This document shows, piece after piece, positions 16,963 through 24,484 of a DNA stretch of 64,000 nucleotides. How positions within the stretch are numbered: the first letter of the stretch is position 1; the number at the start of each line of letters is the position of its first letter. The position numbers were made by a program, and so were the translations under genes. This DNA comes from Actinomycetota bacterium (GTDB lineage: Bacteria > Actinomycetota > Nitriliruptoria > Nitriliruptorales > JAHWKO01). Location of the stretch: assembly GCA_019347855.1 (NCBI GenBank), contig JAHWKO010000001.1, forward strand, positions 19,127-83,126, given 5' to 3'. The notes below the pieces were generated by a model. That model was not told the DNA's origin. It ran no database searches and saw only the letters and a program-made list of their open reading frames with translations.

Positions 16963-18639
16963 ATGGCGCGCCCGCACACGCAGCGAGCGCCCGATGCGAT
17001 GATCGCCGACCGCTACTCGTTGGTGGCACGCATCGGCAGCGGGGCGTCCGGGACGGTCTGGGAGGGTCGCGACCACCGCCTCGATCGCCGTGTGGCCATC
17101 AAGCAGGTGGAGCTGCCCGACGAGGTCTCGGACCCGGACCGCAGCGAGGTCCGTCAACGGGTCCTGCGGGAGGCGCGCACCGCGGCCCAGCTGAACCATC
17201 GGGCCGCCACGACGGTGCACGACGTCGTCGAGGAGAACGGCACCGCGTTCCTCGTGATGGAGCTGGTCGATGCTCCCGACCTCACCCGGATCGTCTCCGA
17301 CGACGGACCGATGTCCGACCAGGACGCCGCGCGGATCGCCCTGCCCATCCTCGACGCGCTGGAGGCAGCCCACCGGCGCGGCATCATCCACCGCGACGTC
17401 AAGCCGTCGAACGTGCTGGTCCCTTCCGCCGGACCCCCGAAGCTCACCGACTTCGGCATCGCGTCGGTCACCGACGACCCACGGTTGACCTCCACGGGAG
17501 TGGTCCTCGGCTCACCCGCCTACATGTCGCCGGAGCAGATCCAGGGCGACGAGGCGGGACCGGCAGCCGATCTGTGGGGTCTGGGGGCGACGCTGTACTT
17601 CGCGATCGAGGGCCGCCCGCCGTTCGAGCGGGGGACGTCCGTGGCCACCCTGCACGCGGTGGTCAACGACGATCCGCGCCCGTTCGACCGCACCGGTCCC
17701 TTGGTCGACGTGATCCACGCCCTGCTCCGCAAGGACCCCGACGAGCGCCCGGATCCCGGCGAGCTCCGCGCGATGCTCCAGAACGTCACGGCCGGCGCAG
17801 CCCCCGCTGAGACGGAACGGCTCGAGGACCCGACCACCGCCGGCGCTGCTGCTACGACACCGATCGACCCACCCGCCCGCGATCGCCCGGATGCCGAGCC
17901 GAGGCGGGAGCGCTCGGCCGTCGATGGCACCCCGGACAGCTCCGGACGAGGGCGTCTGTCCGCGGCGGCTCGTCTGCTCGCGCTGCTCGGGGCGCTGGGG
18001 CTCGTGGCGTTCGTCGCGGTCCTGGGCATCCAGGCCCTCGGAGGCGGCGCGGGCGGCGAGACGCAGACCGCGGAGCAACAGGACGAGGCTCAGGGCCAGG
18101 CCGAAGACCGGGCCCAGGACCAGGGTCAGGAGCGGGACGAGGGGCAGGGACGAGCCGACGGAGAGGGCGACGGCCAGCAGGGGGGTGAGGACGCCCAGGT
18201 TCCCGGAAGCTGGCAGCGCTACGACGCGGATGGTGAGCCGTACACGTTCGCCCACCCGGCGGATTGGCAGGTGCAGCAGCGTTCGGGCAACCGCACCGAC
18301 TTCCAGGACCCTGGCAGCGGTGCCTACGTCCGCATCGGATGGACCGATGATCCGAACGGGGACCCCGTGCAGGACCGCGAGGAGTACTCGCAGCGGTTCG
18401 CGGAGAGCCATGAGGACTACCAGGAGCTCACCCTCGAGGGCACGAGCTTCCGCGGTCACGATGCCGCCTTGTGGGAGTACACCTACCGCGAGGGCGGGAC
18501 GCAGCTCCACGCGATCCAGATCTCGTGGGTCGCGGACGGCCGGGGCTACGCGATCAACTACCAGACCCACGAGGGCGACTGGCAGGACATGCGCGGTCTC
18601 TGGCCGCAGATCCAGGCCGCGTTCGAGATGTCGGGGTGA
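16963..18639 (+). CDS. Membrane-bound serine/threonine protein kinase
   Basis: A 558-residue PknB-type kinase. The kinase domain (residues 15-270) has a glycine loop IGSGASGTVWEG, catalytic Lys near 47 in VAIKQVE, HRDVKPSNV near 142-150, DFGIA near 163 and an activation segment with SPAYMSPEQI. A Pro/Glu-rich linker follows, then one membrane segment (about 330-355), a Gln/Asp/Glu-rich stalk rich in GQ/DQ repeats, and an outside domain of about 145 residues ending YEYTYREGG...QAAFEM. It has no PASTA repeats, so the sensed signal differs from PknB. ATG 16963 is preceded by a GGGGGG stretch. It probably phosphorylates envelope or division targets. Confidence 0.92.
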   Translation: MARPHTQRAPDAMIADRYSLVARIGSGASGTVWEGRDHRLDRRVAIKQVELPDEVSDPDRSEVRQRVLREARTAAQLNHRAATTVHDVVEENGTAFLVMELVDAPDLTRIVSDDGPMSDQDAARIALPILDALEAAHRRGIIHRDVKPSNVLVPSAGPPKLTDFGIASVTDDPRLTSTGVVLGSPAYMSPEQIQGDEAGPAADLWGLGATLYFAIEGRPPFERGTSVATLHAVVNDDPRPFDRTGPLVDVIHALLRKDPDERPDPGELRAMLQNVTAGAAPAETERLEDPTTAGAAATTPIDPPARDRPDAEPRRERSAVDGTPDSSGRGRLSAAARLLALLGALGLVAFVAVLGIQALGGGAGGETQTAEQQDEAQGQAEDRAQDQGQERDEGQGRADGEGDGQQGGEDAQVPGSWQRYDADGEPYTFAHPADWQVQQRSGNRTDFQDPGSGAYVRIGWTDDPNGDPVQDREEYSQRFAESHEDYQELTLEGTSFRGHDAALWEYTYREGGTQLHAIQISWVADGRGYAINYQTHEGDWQDMRGLWPQIQAAFEMSG

Positions 18640-18642
18640 CGC

Positions 18643-19584
18643 TCACCAGCTCGTCGGGCTGAGCCCGAGCTCAGCGAGCGGGTCCAGGTAGGTCTGCTCG
18701 CGCACCCGGTCGGGGACGGCCGAGCTGGCCCTCAGCCGCTCGGTCACGTCGTGCCAGGAGATGTCGCCGTCGGCGAACCGGTCGATCGCGACGGTCAGCG
18801 AGGGGACGCTCGTACCGACCCGCCTGGCGAGGTGCCGGAGGACGGCGACGTGCCGTTCGCGGGTCGTCGGCGCCCGCAACGCAGCGACGAGCGTCCGCCG
18901 GTACCGCGAGGCCGTTCCCTGGGGGTCACCGTCACCGGACCCGGCCGCGATCCGACCCAGCTCCCGGGCGAGGTCGGGGGAGTGAGCCATCACCTGCATG
19001 TCGTGCCTGCGGTGGAACACGGCGAGCTCGTCCACCCGGGGATCGCCACCGAGGCGACGCCAGCGGTGACGGGCGCACACCTGCTCGAGGAAGCGGTCGC
19101 GAGCCGCGGGGAGCGTGAGGTCGACCTCCTCGGCGACGGGGAGCAGCGGTTCCTGTCGGGTGAGGACCGCCGCGAACCGCCCGCGCTCGTGATCGATCAC
19201 GTCGCCCGAGACCGGGTCGTGCACCGGGATGTCCCCGAGACCGCAGCTGGGCGAGCTCGCCTTGAGGACGTACCCGTCGATCCCCGCCCCGACGAGCTGC
19301 TCCGCCCGCTGTTCCGCGTAGGACCGCATCGCGCCGGTGTGCTCGTCTCCCGAGTGGATCCCCACGAGCAGCACGTCGCCCTCGCCGGCGACGAGGTGGA
19401 TCGGCTCACGCGGGACCCCCAGCCCGATGTCGAGCTCCGGACACACGGGGACCCAGTCCACTCGCGTCCCGAGCTCGCCGGCCAGGTACGGGTCGCGCTT
19501 GTGCCGCCCGTCGTAACGCACCTCGTGGCCGACGAGACACGCGCTGACCGCGATGCGCACCCTCGGCTCAGCGACCCCCGCCAC
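18643..19584 (-). CDS. DUF523-DUF1722 fusion protein
   Basis: A 313-residue two-domain protein. Residues 5-150 are DUF523: VSACLVGHEVRYDG, WVPVCPELDIGLGVPREP and LKASSPSCGLGDIPV, whose cysteines suggest a metal or Fe-S site. Residues 165-300 are DUF1722: RHRWRRLGGDPRVDELAVFHRRHDMQVMAHSP is inside this part (given here only as its position). The fusion occurs in many bacteria, often linked with DNA photolyase genes or thiouridine metabolism; no photolyase is close here. GTG 19584 is chosen because GAGGAGG lies 6 bases upstream; it overlaps the upstream gene by 17 bases, suggesting coupling. Confidence 0.8.
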   Translation of the reverse strand: MAGVAEPRVRIAVSACLVGHEVRYDGRHKRDPYLAGELGTRVDWVPVCPELDIGLGVPREPIHLVAGEGDVLLVGIHSGDEHTGAMRSYAEQRAEQLVGAGIDGYVLKASSPSCGLGDIPVHDPVSGDVIDHERGRFAAVLTRQEPLLPVAEEVDLTLPAARDRFLEQVCARHRWRRLGGDPRVDELAVFHRRHDMQVMAHSPDLARELGRIAAGSGDGDPQGTASRYRRTLVAALRAPTTRERHVAVLRHLARRVGTSVPSLTVAIDRFADGDISWHDVTERLRASSAVPDRVREQTYLDPLAELGLSPTSW

Positions 19585-19993
19585 GTAGGTCCTCCTCGAG
19601 GTCCACCAGAGCGTCGTGGAGGGCGAGGTCCGAGCCGTCACCGTCACAGACCCGGCCCCGGACCTCCTCCAGGTGGCCGACCTGGTCCTCGTCGTAGGTG
19701 TCCGCATCCCCCGCCGCGGTCACCGCCTCCTCGAGTGAGGAGCAGGCGGAGGTGAGGTCGCCGCCGTCCCCCCAGATCTGCGCGTTGAACTCCTCGTGCG
19801 CGGCCTGGACCGCGTCGACCATGGCATCGTCGTCGTCGAAGACGTTGCGGATCGCGCGGGAGGCGGGGTTGTCGGCCAGGCTCCCGTCGTCGTGCCCGCT
19901 GGGTTGGAACAGCAGCGAGGCACCGACGAACAGCAGCGCGCCGACGGCGGCGAGCACCGCGAGCAGCTTGACGGCGGTCCACACACGCGACAT
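19568..19993 (-). CDS. Small membrane protein, unknown function
   Basis: A 141-residue protein with one N-terminal membrane segment (about residues 7-30, [21 protein letters not shown]) followed by an acidic helical domain with two cysteines far apart (ACSSLEE and RVCDGDG) that could form a disulfide outside the cell. It is co-transcribed with the DUF523-DUF1722 gene (17-base overlap). The ATG lacks a Shine-Dalgarno site and stands 9 bases after a TACGGT box. No family recognised. Confidence 0.55.
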   Translation of the reverse strand: MSRVWTAVKLLAVLAAVGALLFVGASLLFQPSGHDDGSLADNPASRAIRNVFDDDDAMVDAVQAAHEEFNAQIWGDGGDLTSACSSLEEAVTAAGDADTYDEDQVGHLEEVRGRVCDGDGSDLALHDALVDLEEDLRGGGR

Positions 19994-20002
19994 GGGACGA
20001 TG

Positions 20003-20008
20003 ACCGTA
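20003..20008 (-). promoter_or_regulatory. Candidate -10 box TACGGT before the 19.99 kb gene
   Basis: TACGGT on the minus strand ends 9 bases before ATG 19993; transcription would begin at or 2-3 bases before the start codon. No ribosome-binding site is visible. Confidence 0.35.
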
Positions 20009-20107
20009 GGCGGTTGCTCGCGAGCGTGCGATGTGTGCTGGATCTCGGTCGTCCAGCCAGGTCGACGCCGACCGTGTCCTCGCCTGGTGGATCCGGACCC
20101 GACCCGT

Positions 20108-21115
20108 TCAGCGGACCGTGACACGCGCCGACCGCGGCCCCGTCTCCTCGATCGCCACCGTCACGCCGAGGAACCGCTGGATGACCTCGGCGTTGGTGAT
20201 GAGGTGTGACGTGGCGGGGACGGTGGTCAGTTCACCACCGTCCGCCAGCGCCATCGGGAGGAGCAGCTGGTCCGCGAGGTGCGGGCCGACGGCCACACCC
20301 GGGTCGAGGTAGCGCTGCAACGCGGCGACCGCCTCGCCAGCGACCTCTTCCGCAGGTACGCCGAGCCTCCCGAAGCCCGTCACCACCTCGGTGACGTGCT
20401 CGTGGACGACCTCGAGCAGCAGCGCGTTGCCGGCCCCGTCGGCGGGCACCTCGCCGACCGTGCAGGCGTCCCGTGGCCATCCCAGCTCCTGACGGATGGC
20501 GTCCAGCTCCCGCTCGGCGATGTGTCGCGGCAGGTCTGCGAGCAGCACGTGCGCGCGCCGGTCGAGCAGCTCGCCCGGGTCGGTGAGCTCGAGCGGGCCC
20601 GTCAGGGGCGACGGTTCGACGGAGGCCGTGACCCGACCGCCACCCTCCGGTTCGAAGCCGTGCCGGTCCAGCCGGACGCTGAGGTCGGCTCCCAGCTCAC
20701 GCAGCCTCGGCACCCACGCTCGGTGGAGGAAGTCGAACGGCGGGGCGCTGCGGTTGTGGGTGCCGCCCGTGACGGTGACCGTCGACGGGGCGTCCGCGCG
20801 CAGCAGGGGCAGGAGCACGGTCTGGAGGATGAGCGTGGCGCTGCCGGCGGTCCCCACGTCGGCCTCGTGGTCGCCAGCACGGATCGTGGACGGTTCGAAC
20901 GTCAGGTCCTGGGACCCGGTGGCGGCGCCCAGGACCTCGGCGCCCCCGATCCTGGCTGCCAGACGCACGGCCGCCAGGTGCTGGTTGCGCAGCCCGGGCC
21001 GAGGCCGGTTCGCACGGATGCCTCGCACGCGGACCGCCTGGCCCGTCACGAGCGACAGCGTGAGCGCGGAGCGCAGGACCTGGCCGCCGCCCGTCGATCC
21101 GTCCACCTGGAGCAT
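20108..21115 (-). CDS. rtcA: RNA 3'-terminal phosphate cyclase
   Basis: A 335-residue enzyme that converts a 3'-phosphate on RNA to a 2',3'-cyclic phosphate using ATP. Motifs: GSTGGGQVLRSALTLS at the N terminus, RANRPRPGLRNQHLAAVRL, GGTHNRSAPPFDFL, EPEGGGRVTA, and the C-terminal SHLITNAEVI with the histidine (about residue 304) expected to be adenylated. Length matches the family (330-350). No rtcB ligase or rtcR regulator is adjacent, so it is not in the E. coli type rtcBA operon. ATG 21115 has no Shine-Dalgarno site and is 7 bases after a TACGGT box; the frame also offers GTG one codon upstream. Confidence 0.9.
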   Translation of the reverse strand: MLQVDGSTGGGQVLRSALTLSLVTGQAVRVRGIRANRPRPGLRNQHLAAVRLAARIGGAEVLGAATGSQDLTFEPSTIRAGDHEADVGTAGSATLILQTVLLPLLRADAPSTVTVTGGTHNRSAPPFDFLHRAWVPRLRELGADLSVRLDRHGFEPEGGGRVTASVEPSPLTGPLELTDPGELLDRRAHVLLADLPRHIAERELDAIRQELGWPRDACTVGEVPADGAGNALLLEVVHEHVTEVVTGFGRLGVPAEEVAGEAVAALQRYLDPGVAVGPHLADQLLLPMALADGGELTTVPATSHLITNAEVIQRFLGVTVAIEETGPRSARVTVR

Positions 21116-21122
21116 CACGGTG

Positions 21123-21128
21123 ACCGTA
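21123..21128 (-). promoter_or_regulatory. Candidate -10 box TACGGT, leaderless rtcA
   Basis: Minus-strand TACGGT is separated from ATG 21115 by exactly 7 bases (CACCGTG), placing the expected transcription start at the start codon. No Shine-Dalgarno site. Confidence 0.4.
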
Positions 21129-21153
21129 ACGGCGCGCCTGGTGCTCCGTGGGG

Positions 21154-22128
21154 CTACCCGCAGTGATCGGCGAGCACGGGGTACGGGTTCACCGGGTTCC
21201 GAGCGCCGGGGTGCAGCTCGAAGTGGACGTGCGGACTGGTGCCCGCGGCGTTCCCACTGGTGCCAACCGTCCCGATCTGGGTGCCGGCGTTGACGGGCCC
21301 GGCTGCGCCGAACGCGTCGAGGTGTGTGAGGATGTAGAGGTCGCCGTCGGCGCCGTGCAGCCAGACCTGGAGTCCCCCGCGGGTGCCCACGATCTGTTCG
21401 GCACGCCCTGACACGGGAGCCACGACCGGGGTGCCGCGGTCGGCGAAGAGGTCGATGCCCTCGTGGAACCGTCCGCCCGGCTTCGGTACGCCGTAGTCGT
21501 TCGTGAACGTGACCGGGCCGCGGACGGGGCAGTGCCAGCCGCCCGGGATCGTGAGGACGGTGCCCGCGACGATCCGGTTCGGGTCGGCGATCCCGTTCGC
21601 TGCCGCGAGGTCGGCGATCGAGACGCCGTACCGGGACGCGATCCCGGACAGGGTCTCGCCTGGCGCGATCCGGTGCGTGGTCCCCCCGGTGGGCGGCGAA
21701 GCCGCGGCAGCAGGCGTCGGGGAGGATCCGGACCCGGCCGGCGCGGGGGTTTCCCCGATCGTCAGCCGTGAGCCCGCCAGGACGCGGTTCGGATCCGTGA
21801 TGCCGTTCGCCGCCGCGAGATCGGCGACGGGGATCCCGTAGCGCGCCGCGATCGCGGACAGCGTCTCCCCGGGGGAGACGACGTGGTGCGCCGCGGCCAC
21901 CGGGGCGCTGGAGGTACCCGGGATCGTCAGCACCTGCCCCGCGGTGATCCGGTCAGGATCCGCGATCCCGTTCGCGTCCGCGAGGGCACGCACCGAGGTG
22001 GACAGCCGATCCGCGATCGCGGACAGGGTGTCCCCGGGCCGCACCGTGTAGGTCCCGGCCGACGCGGTCGCGGTCAGCGCGATCAGCGCGCCGAGCGCCG
22101 CCAGGCTCCGCCAGTTGGTGTTCCGCAT
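21154..22128 (-). CDS. Secreted LysM-repeat M23 metallopeptidase
   Basis: A 324-residue cell-wall enzyme. A short signal peptide (about residues 5-25) is followed by three LysM modules. Each has the YTVRPGDTLSAIADR / HVVSPGETLSAIAARYG / HRIAPGETLSGIASRYG start and a closing NGIADP(N/D)RI segment, about 50-60 residues apart. The M23 domain then begins WHCPVRGPV, with HEGIDLFADRGTPVVAP (HxxxD) and HVHFELHPG (HxH) as zinc ligands. It should bind peptidoglycan through LysM and hydrolyse cross-links. ATG 22128 has GGGGGTGGAG upstream; a longer frame starts at 22158 but this is inside the promoter region. Paralogous in its catalytic domain to the protein at 10.4-11.0 kb. Confidence 0.92.
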   Translation of the reverse strand: MRNTNWRSLAALGALIALTATASAGTYTVRPGDTLSAIADRLSTSVRALADANGIADPDRITAGQVLTIPGTSSAPVAAAHHVVSPGETLSAIAARYGIPVADLAAANGITDPNRVLAGSRLTIGETPAPAGSGSSPTPAAAASPPTGGTTHRIAPGETLSGIASRYGVSIADLAAANGIADPNRIVAGTVLTIPGGWHCPVRGPVTFTNDYGVPKPGGRFHEGIDLFADRGTPVVAPVSGRAEQIVGTRGGLQVWLHGADGDLYILTHLDAFGAAGPVNAGTQIGTVGTSGNAAGTSPHVHFELHPGARNPVNPYPVLADHCG

Positions 22129-22147
22129 GCTCCACCCCCAGTGGAGC

Positions 22148-22176
22148 ACGGTAGACACCGAACATCACGTCAGCAA
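22148..22176 (-). promoter_or_regulatory. Candidate sigma-70-type promoter of the LysM-M23 gene
   Basis: On the minus strand TTGCTG (22171-22176) is separated by 17 bases from TACCGT (22148-22153). This is the best -35/-10 pair I see in the window. The expected transcript starts about 12 bases before ATG 22128 and includes its ribosome-binding site. It lies between the Rpf gene stop and the LysM gene. Confidence 0.5.
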
Positions 22177-22216
22177 CAGGAGCAACAACAGCCGACCGTA
22201 GCCACAGGTCGTGCGA

Positions 22217-22807
22217 TCAGCGCAGACCCAGCTTGCTCGCGCAGGCCGGCCACGCGCCCCACCCCTGCCGGGCGAGCACGCGCTCCGCGACCGCGATCTG
22301 CTGCTCCCGCGACGCCTGGTAGGCCGCGTCCGGGTAACCCCCGGCCTTGTTGCGGTCCCACGTGGAGGGGTGGAACTGCAGGCCGCCCTCGTACAGACCG
22401 ACGCTCGAGGCCCAGTTGCCGCCGGATTCGCAGCGTGCCAGCCGGTCCCAGACCGTGCCGCCGGCCGCGTAGTTCGGCGCGGGCGGTCGTGGGGCCGGCG
22501 CGACCGCGTAGCGGTCCGCCTTCTCGGCCCGCAGACCGGACTGGACATCGCCCTCCCGCTCGGCCCGGGCCCGGGCGGCGCGCCGTTCCGCCGCCTCGCG
22601 GATCGCGTCCTGGCGCACCAGGTCGGCCACCCGCGGGGCGGCTTGGATCTCGGCGCCGGCGGCACGGACGTCCTCGGACGGCTCGTCGGCGCCCGCTCGC
22701 GTCATGCCGAGGGTCGTGATGAGGCCGATCGTGGTCATGGCCACGGTGAGCGCGACGGTGGCGGCCACGGTGTGGCGACGCACGTGCGCGTAGGCGGTGC
22801 GGAGCAT
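22217..22807 (-). CDS. Resuscitation-promoting factor-like transglycosylase
   Basis: A 196-residue secreted wall lysozyme. Signal peptide or anchor at residues 12-40. A charged alpha-helical stretch ([17 protein letters not shown] region, about 70-90) follows, then a proline-rich linker and the Rpf catalytic domain of about 80 residues: [15 protein letters not shown] (catalytic Glu in CESGG), [47 protein letters not shown]. Two cysteines frame the domain as in Rpf proteins. It cleaves glycan strands and can promote growth from dormancy. AGGAG precedes ATG 22807, and a structured 200-base leader lies upstream. It sits directly before the LysM-M23 hydrolase on the same strand, consistent with joint wall remodelling. 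Confidence 0.9.
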   Translation of the reverse strand: MLRTAYAHVRRHTVAATVALTVAMTTIGLITTLGMTRAGADEPSEDVRAAGAEIQAAPRVADLVRQDAIREAAERRAARARAEREGDVQSGLRAEKADRYAVAPAPRPPAPNYAAGGTVWDRLARCESGGNWASSVGLYEGGLQFHPSTWDRNKAGGYPDAAYQASREQQIAVAERVLARQGWGAWPACASKLGLR

Positions 22808-22941
22808 GGGTTCTCCTGCGGAAGCGGGGTCCGGGTCAGCGATCGGCCGCTACACGTGGCAGCGACCGGGTGACCCTTCGAGCGGTCGACCGCGACGTTC
22901 GACCCTCAGAGCCAGCTGCTCAACCCCGGGGTGGCGACCTT

Positions 22942-22981
22942 CGGACAGGTCTTGCGCTCAGCGCACACCCGCCCCTGTCCG
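22942..22981 (-). ncRNA. Candidate structured leader element upstream of the Rpf gene
   Basis: An 8-bp outer inverted repeat (22942-22949 with 22974-22981) encloses an inner perfect repeat TGCGC/GCGCA with a 3-base loop (22953-22965). A second copy of the inner core, GCGCT-G-AGCGC, lies at 23000-23010. This is in the 214-base gap between the membrane gene at 23.0-23.8 kb and the Rpf gene. In other actinobacteria rpf genes are often preceded by cyclic-di-AMP riboswitches. I could not match the conserved bases of that class, so this may instead be a terminator or an operator. Confidence 0.3.
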
Positions 22982-23021
22982 TTGGGCCGTACCGAACGTG
23001 CGCTCAGCGCGCGTTCCGGGG

Positions 23022-23786
23022 TCATCGTCCCTTGGGACGGACGTTGAGGGCCCTCGGTGAGTGGGCGCCGCAGATGAGGACCTCGAGGCCGGCGGGCACC
23101 CGGACCTCGGCGTACGCGGGGACGTCCAGCCACCGGTCGCGGTGCACGACCCGGCCCGTCCCGATGCCGTCGGGGGAGACGGTCCGGGTGACGGTGGCGG
23201 TCATCCCCACGAGCCGTGCGGCATCGGGGATCTCGTCGGACGTCGCCGGACGCGGCGCAGCGGTCGCGGCCCGGTCGAGGTAGGCGAGCTCGTCCTCGTG
23301 CTGTTCGAGCGCGCGGTCGGCGAACACCCACTCGTCGTCCGCGGAGACGGGCCGGTCGACCGTGAGACGCGAGTAGGTCCTGGCCTGTCGTCGTTCCTCG
23401 ACCTCCTGTCCCCACGCGAGCCTCCGTGCGGCCCGCGCACGGTCTGCTCGGGTGAAGGCGAGGAGCAGGGGGATCGCCGGCAGCAGTCCGGCGACGGCAA
23501 CGGCGACGGCGACCTCCCCGATCGTGCGCATCCCGACGATCCAGATCGACAGGACCGCTACCTGGAGCGCGATCGCGACCCCGATCGCGTACCAGCCGCG
23601 TTCCGCCCGTCGGCGCGAGAGGTGCCACATACCGACCGCCAACGCGACGATCGCGAGCACGACCACTACCGCGGCCAAGGGATGCAGCACGCCGACCGCG
23701 ACAGCGGGGATCGCGAACGCGGCGGCCGTCAGAGCGCGCCGCTCGTCGCGGCGCGCCTCGTAGCGCAGGGTCGGCGCCGGCTCCAT
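23022..23786 (-). CDS. Membrane protein of unknown function
   Basis: A 254-residue protein with about four hydrophobic segments in its first 110 residues (two pairs, one around IVALAVGMWHL and one around VAVAVAVAGLLPAIPLLLAF). The rest is a soluble part with a helical stretch (RRLAWGQEVEERRQAR) and a beta-rich end (MTATVTRTVSPDGIG ... YAEVRVPAGLEVLICG). No family is recognised. ATG 23786 has no Shine-Dalgarno site and stands 7 bases after a CATACT box, so the mRNA may be leaderless. Confidence 0.55.
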   Translation of the reverse strand: MEPAPTLRYEARRDERRALTAAAFAIPAVAVGVLHPLAAVVVVLAIVALAVGMWHLSRRRAERGWYAIGVAIALQVAVLSIWIVGMRTIGEVAVAVAVAGLLPAIPLLLAFTRADRARAARRLAWGQEVEERRQARTYSRLTVDRPVSADDEWVFADRALEQHEDELAYLDRAATAAPRPATSDEIPDAARLVGMTATVTRTVSPDGIGTGRVVHRDRWLDVPAYAEVRVPAGLEVLICGAHSPRALNVRPKGR

Positions 23787-23793
23787 CGGCGCA

Positions 23794-23799
23794 AGTATG
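23794..23799 (-). promoter_or_regulatory. Candidate -10 box CATACT, leaderless transcript
   Basis: CATACT (one change from TATACT) on the minus strand ends 7 bases before ATG 23786. Same spacing as at 3834, 15399 and 21115. No ribosome-binding site is present. Confidence 0.4.
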
Positions 23800-23836
23800 A
23801 CCTCGGACCGGCGCCGAGACCCGGGTTCCGGCGACC

Positions 23837-24238
23837 TCAGCCCATCGTGGCCGCGTGCTCCGGTTCGATGGAGATGATCACGCGCTCCGCATCCGGCCGC
23901 TTCTGCGGGTACTCGTCCTCGTCCAGGTAGCGCTGAGCCAGGAGGTCGATGAACCTCTTCTCGGGGTCGTCCTCGATCGAGGCGACCCTGCCCCGGATCT
24001 CCAGGTACCGGTAGGGGTCCTCCGGGTCGGTGATCGACGCCGAGACCCGGCCGTCGCGTGTGACGTTGCGGTACTTCTGCCGCTCCTTCGTGGTGGAGAT
24101 CCGCAGGTACCCGTCCTGGAAGTCGTACCAGACGGGGTGGGATTGGGGCTCACCGTCGGGTCCCAGCGACGCGAGGTGGGCGATGCCCGTGGCGTCCAGC
24201 AGGTCGCGGTGGCTCTCGGGGATGTTGTCTCCTGGCAT
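23837..24238 (-). CDS. PPOX-class (probably F420-dependent) oxidoreductase
   Basis: A 133-residue split-barrel flavin/F420-binding protein of the pyridoxamine 5'-phosphate oxidase-like class. Visible: IAHLASLGPDGEPQSHPVWYDF, YLRISTTKERQKYRNV, VSASITDPEDPYRYLEIRG and a C-terminal acidic helix. The size and the KERQKYRN signature match actinobacterial TIGR03618-type F420-dependent proteins. It probably reduces small substrates with F420H2; the substrate is unknown. ATG 24238 is preceded by AAGGAG at good spacing. It is divergent from the sigma factor gene, with 246 bases between. Confidence 0.85.
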   Translation of the reverse strand: MPGDNIPESHRDLLDATGIAHLASLGPDGEPQSHPVWYDFQDGYLRISTTKERQKYRNVTRDGRVSASITDPEDPYRYLEIRGRVASIEDDPEKRFIDLLAQRYLDEDEYPQKRPDAERVIISIEPEHAATMG

Positions 24239-24484
24239 ACTGCGCTCCTTCGATGTTCTGCTCGTGACCCAGGATGGGTGAGCTGCGCCTCTCAAGTAGG
24301 AGCGCGGACCGTCCGACCAGGCAGGGAACGAGGGGAATCCTCCGACCGACTCGGTCGTTGGAACGGGAGACCGGCGCGCCACGCGCCCGGCTTCCGCGAA
24401 CGGCCTGCCGGGAACCGTTCGAGCCTCCAGAACGTTGAACGTGACCGACCCGCGCGGGGCCAGCGAGAGAGAAGAAGCCTTCCC

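Noticed and set aside
22217..22807. Simple goose-type or slt lysozyme assignment
   Set aside because: The [15 protein letters not shown] and WGAWPAC blocks with two Cys match the Rpf domain better.
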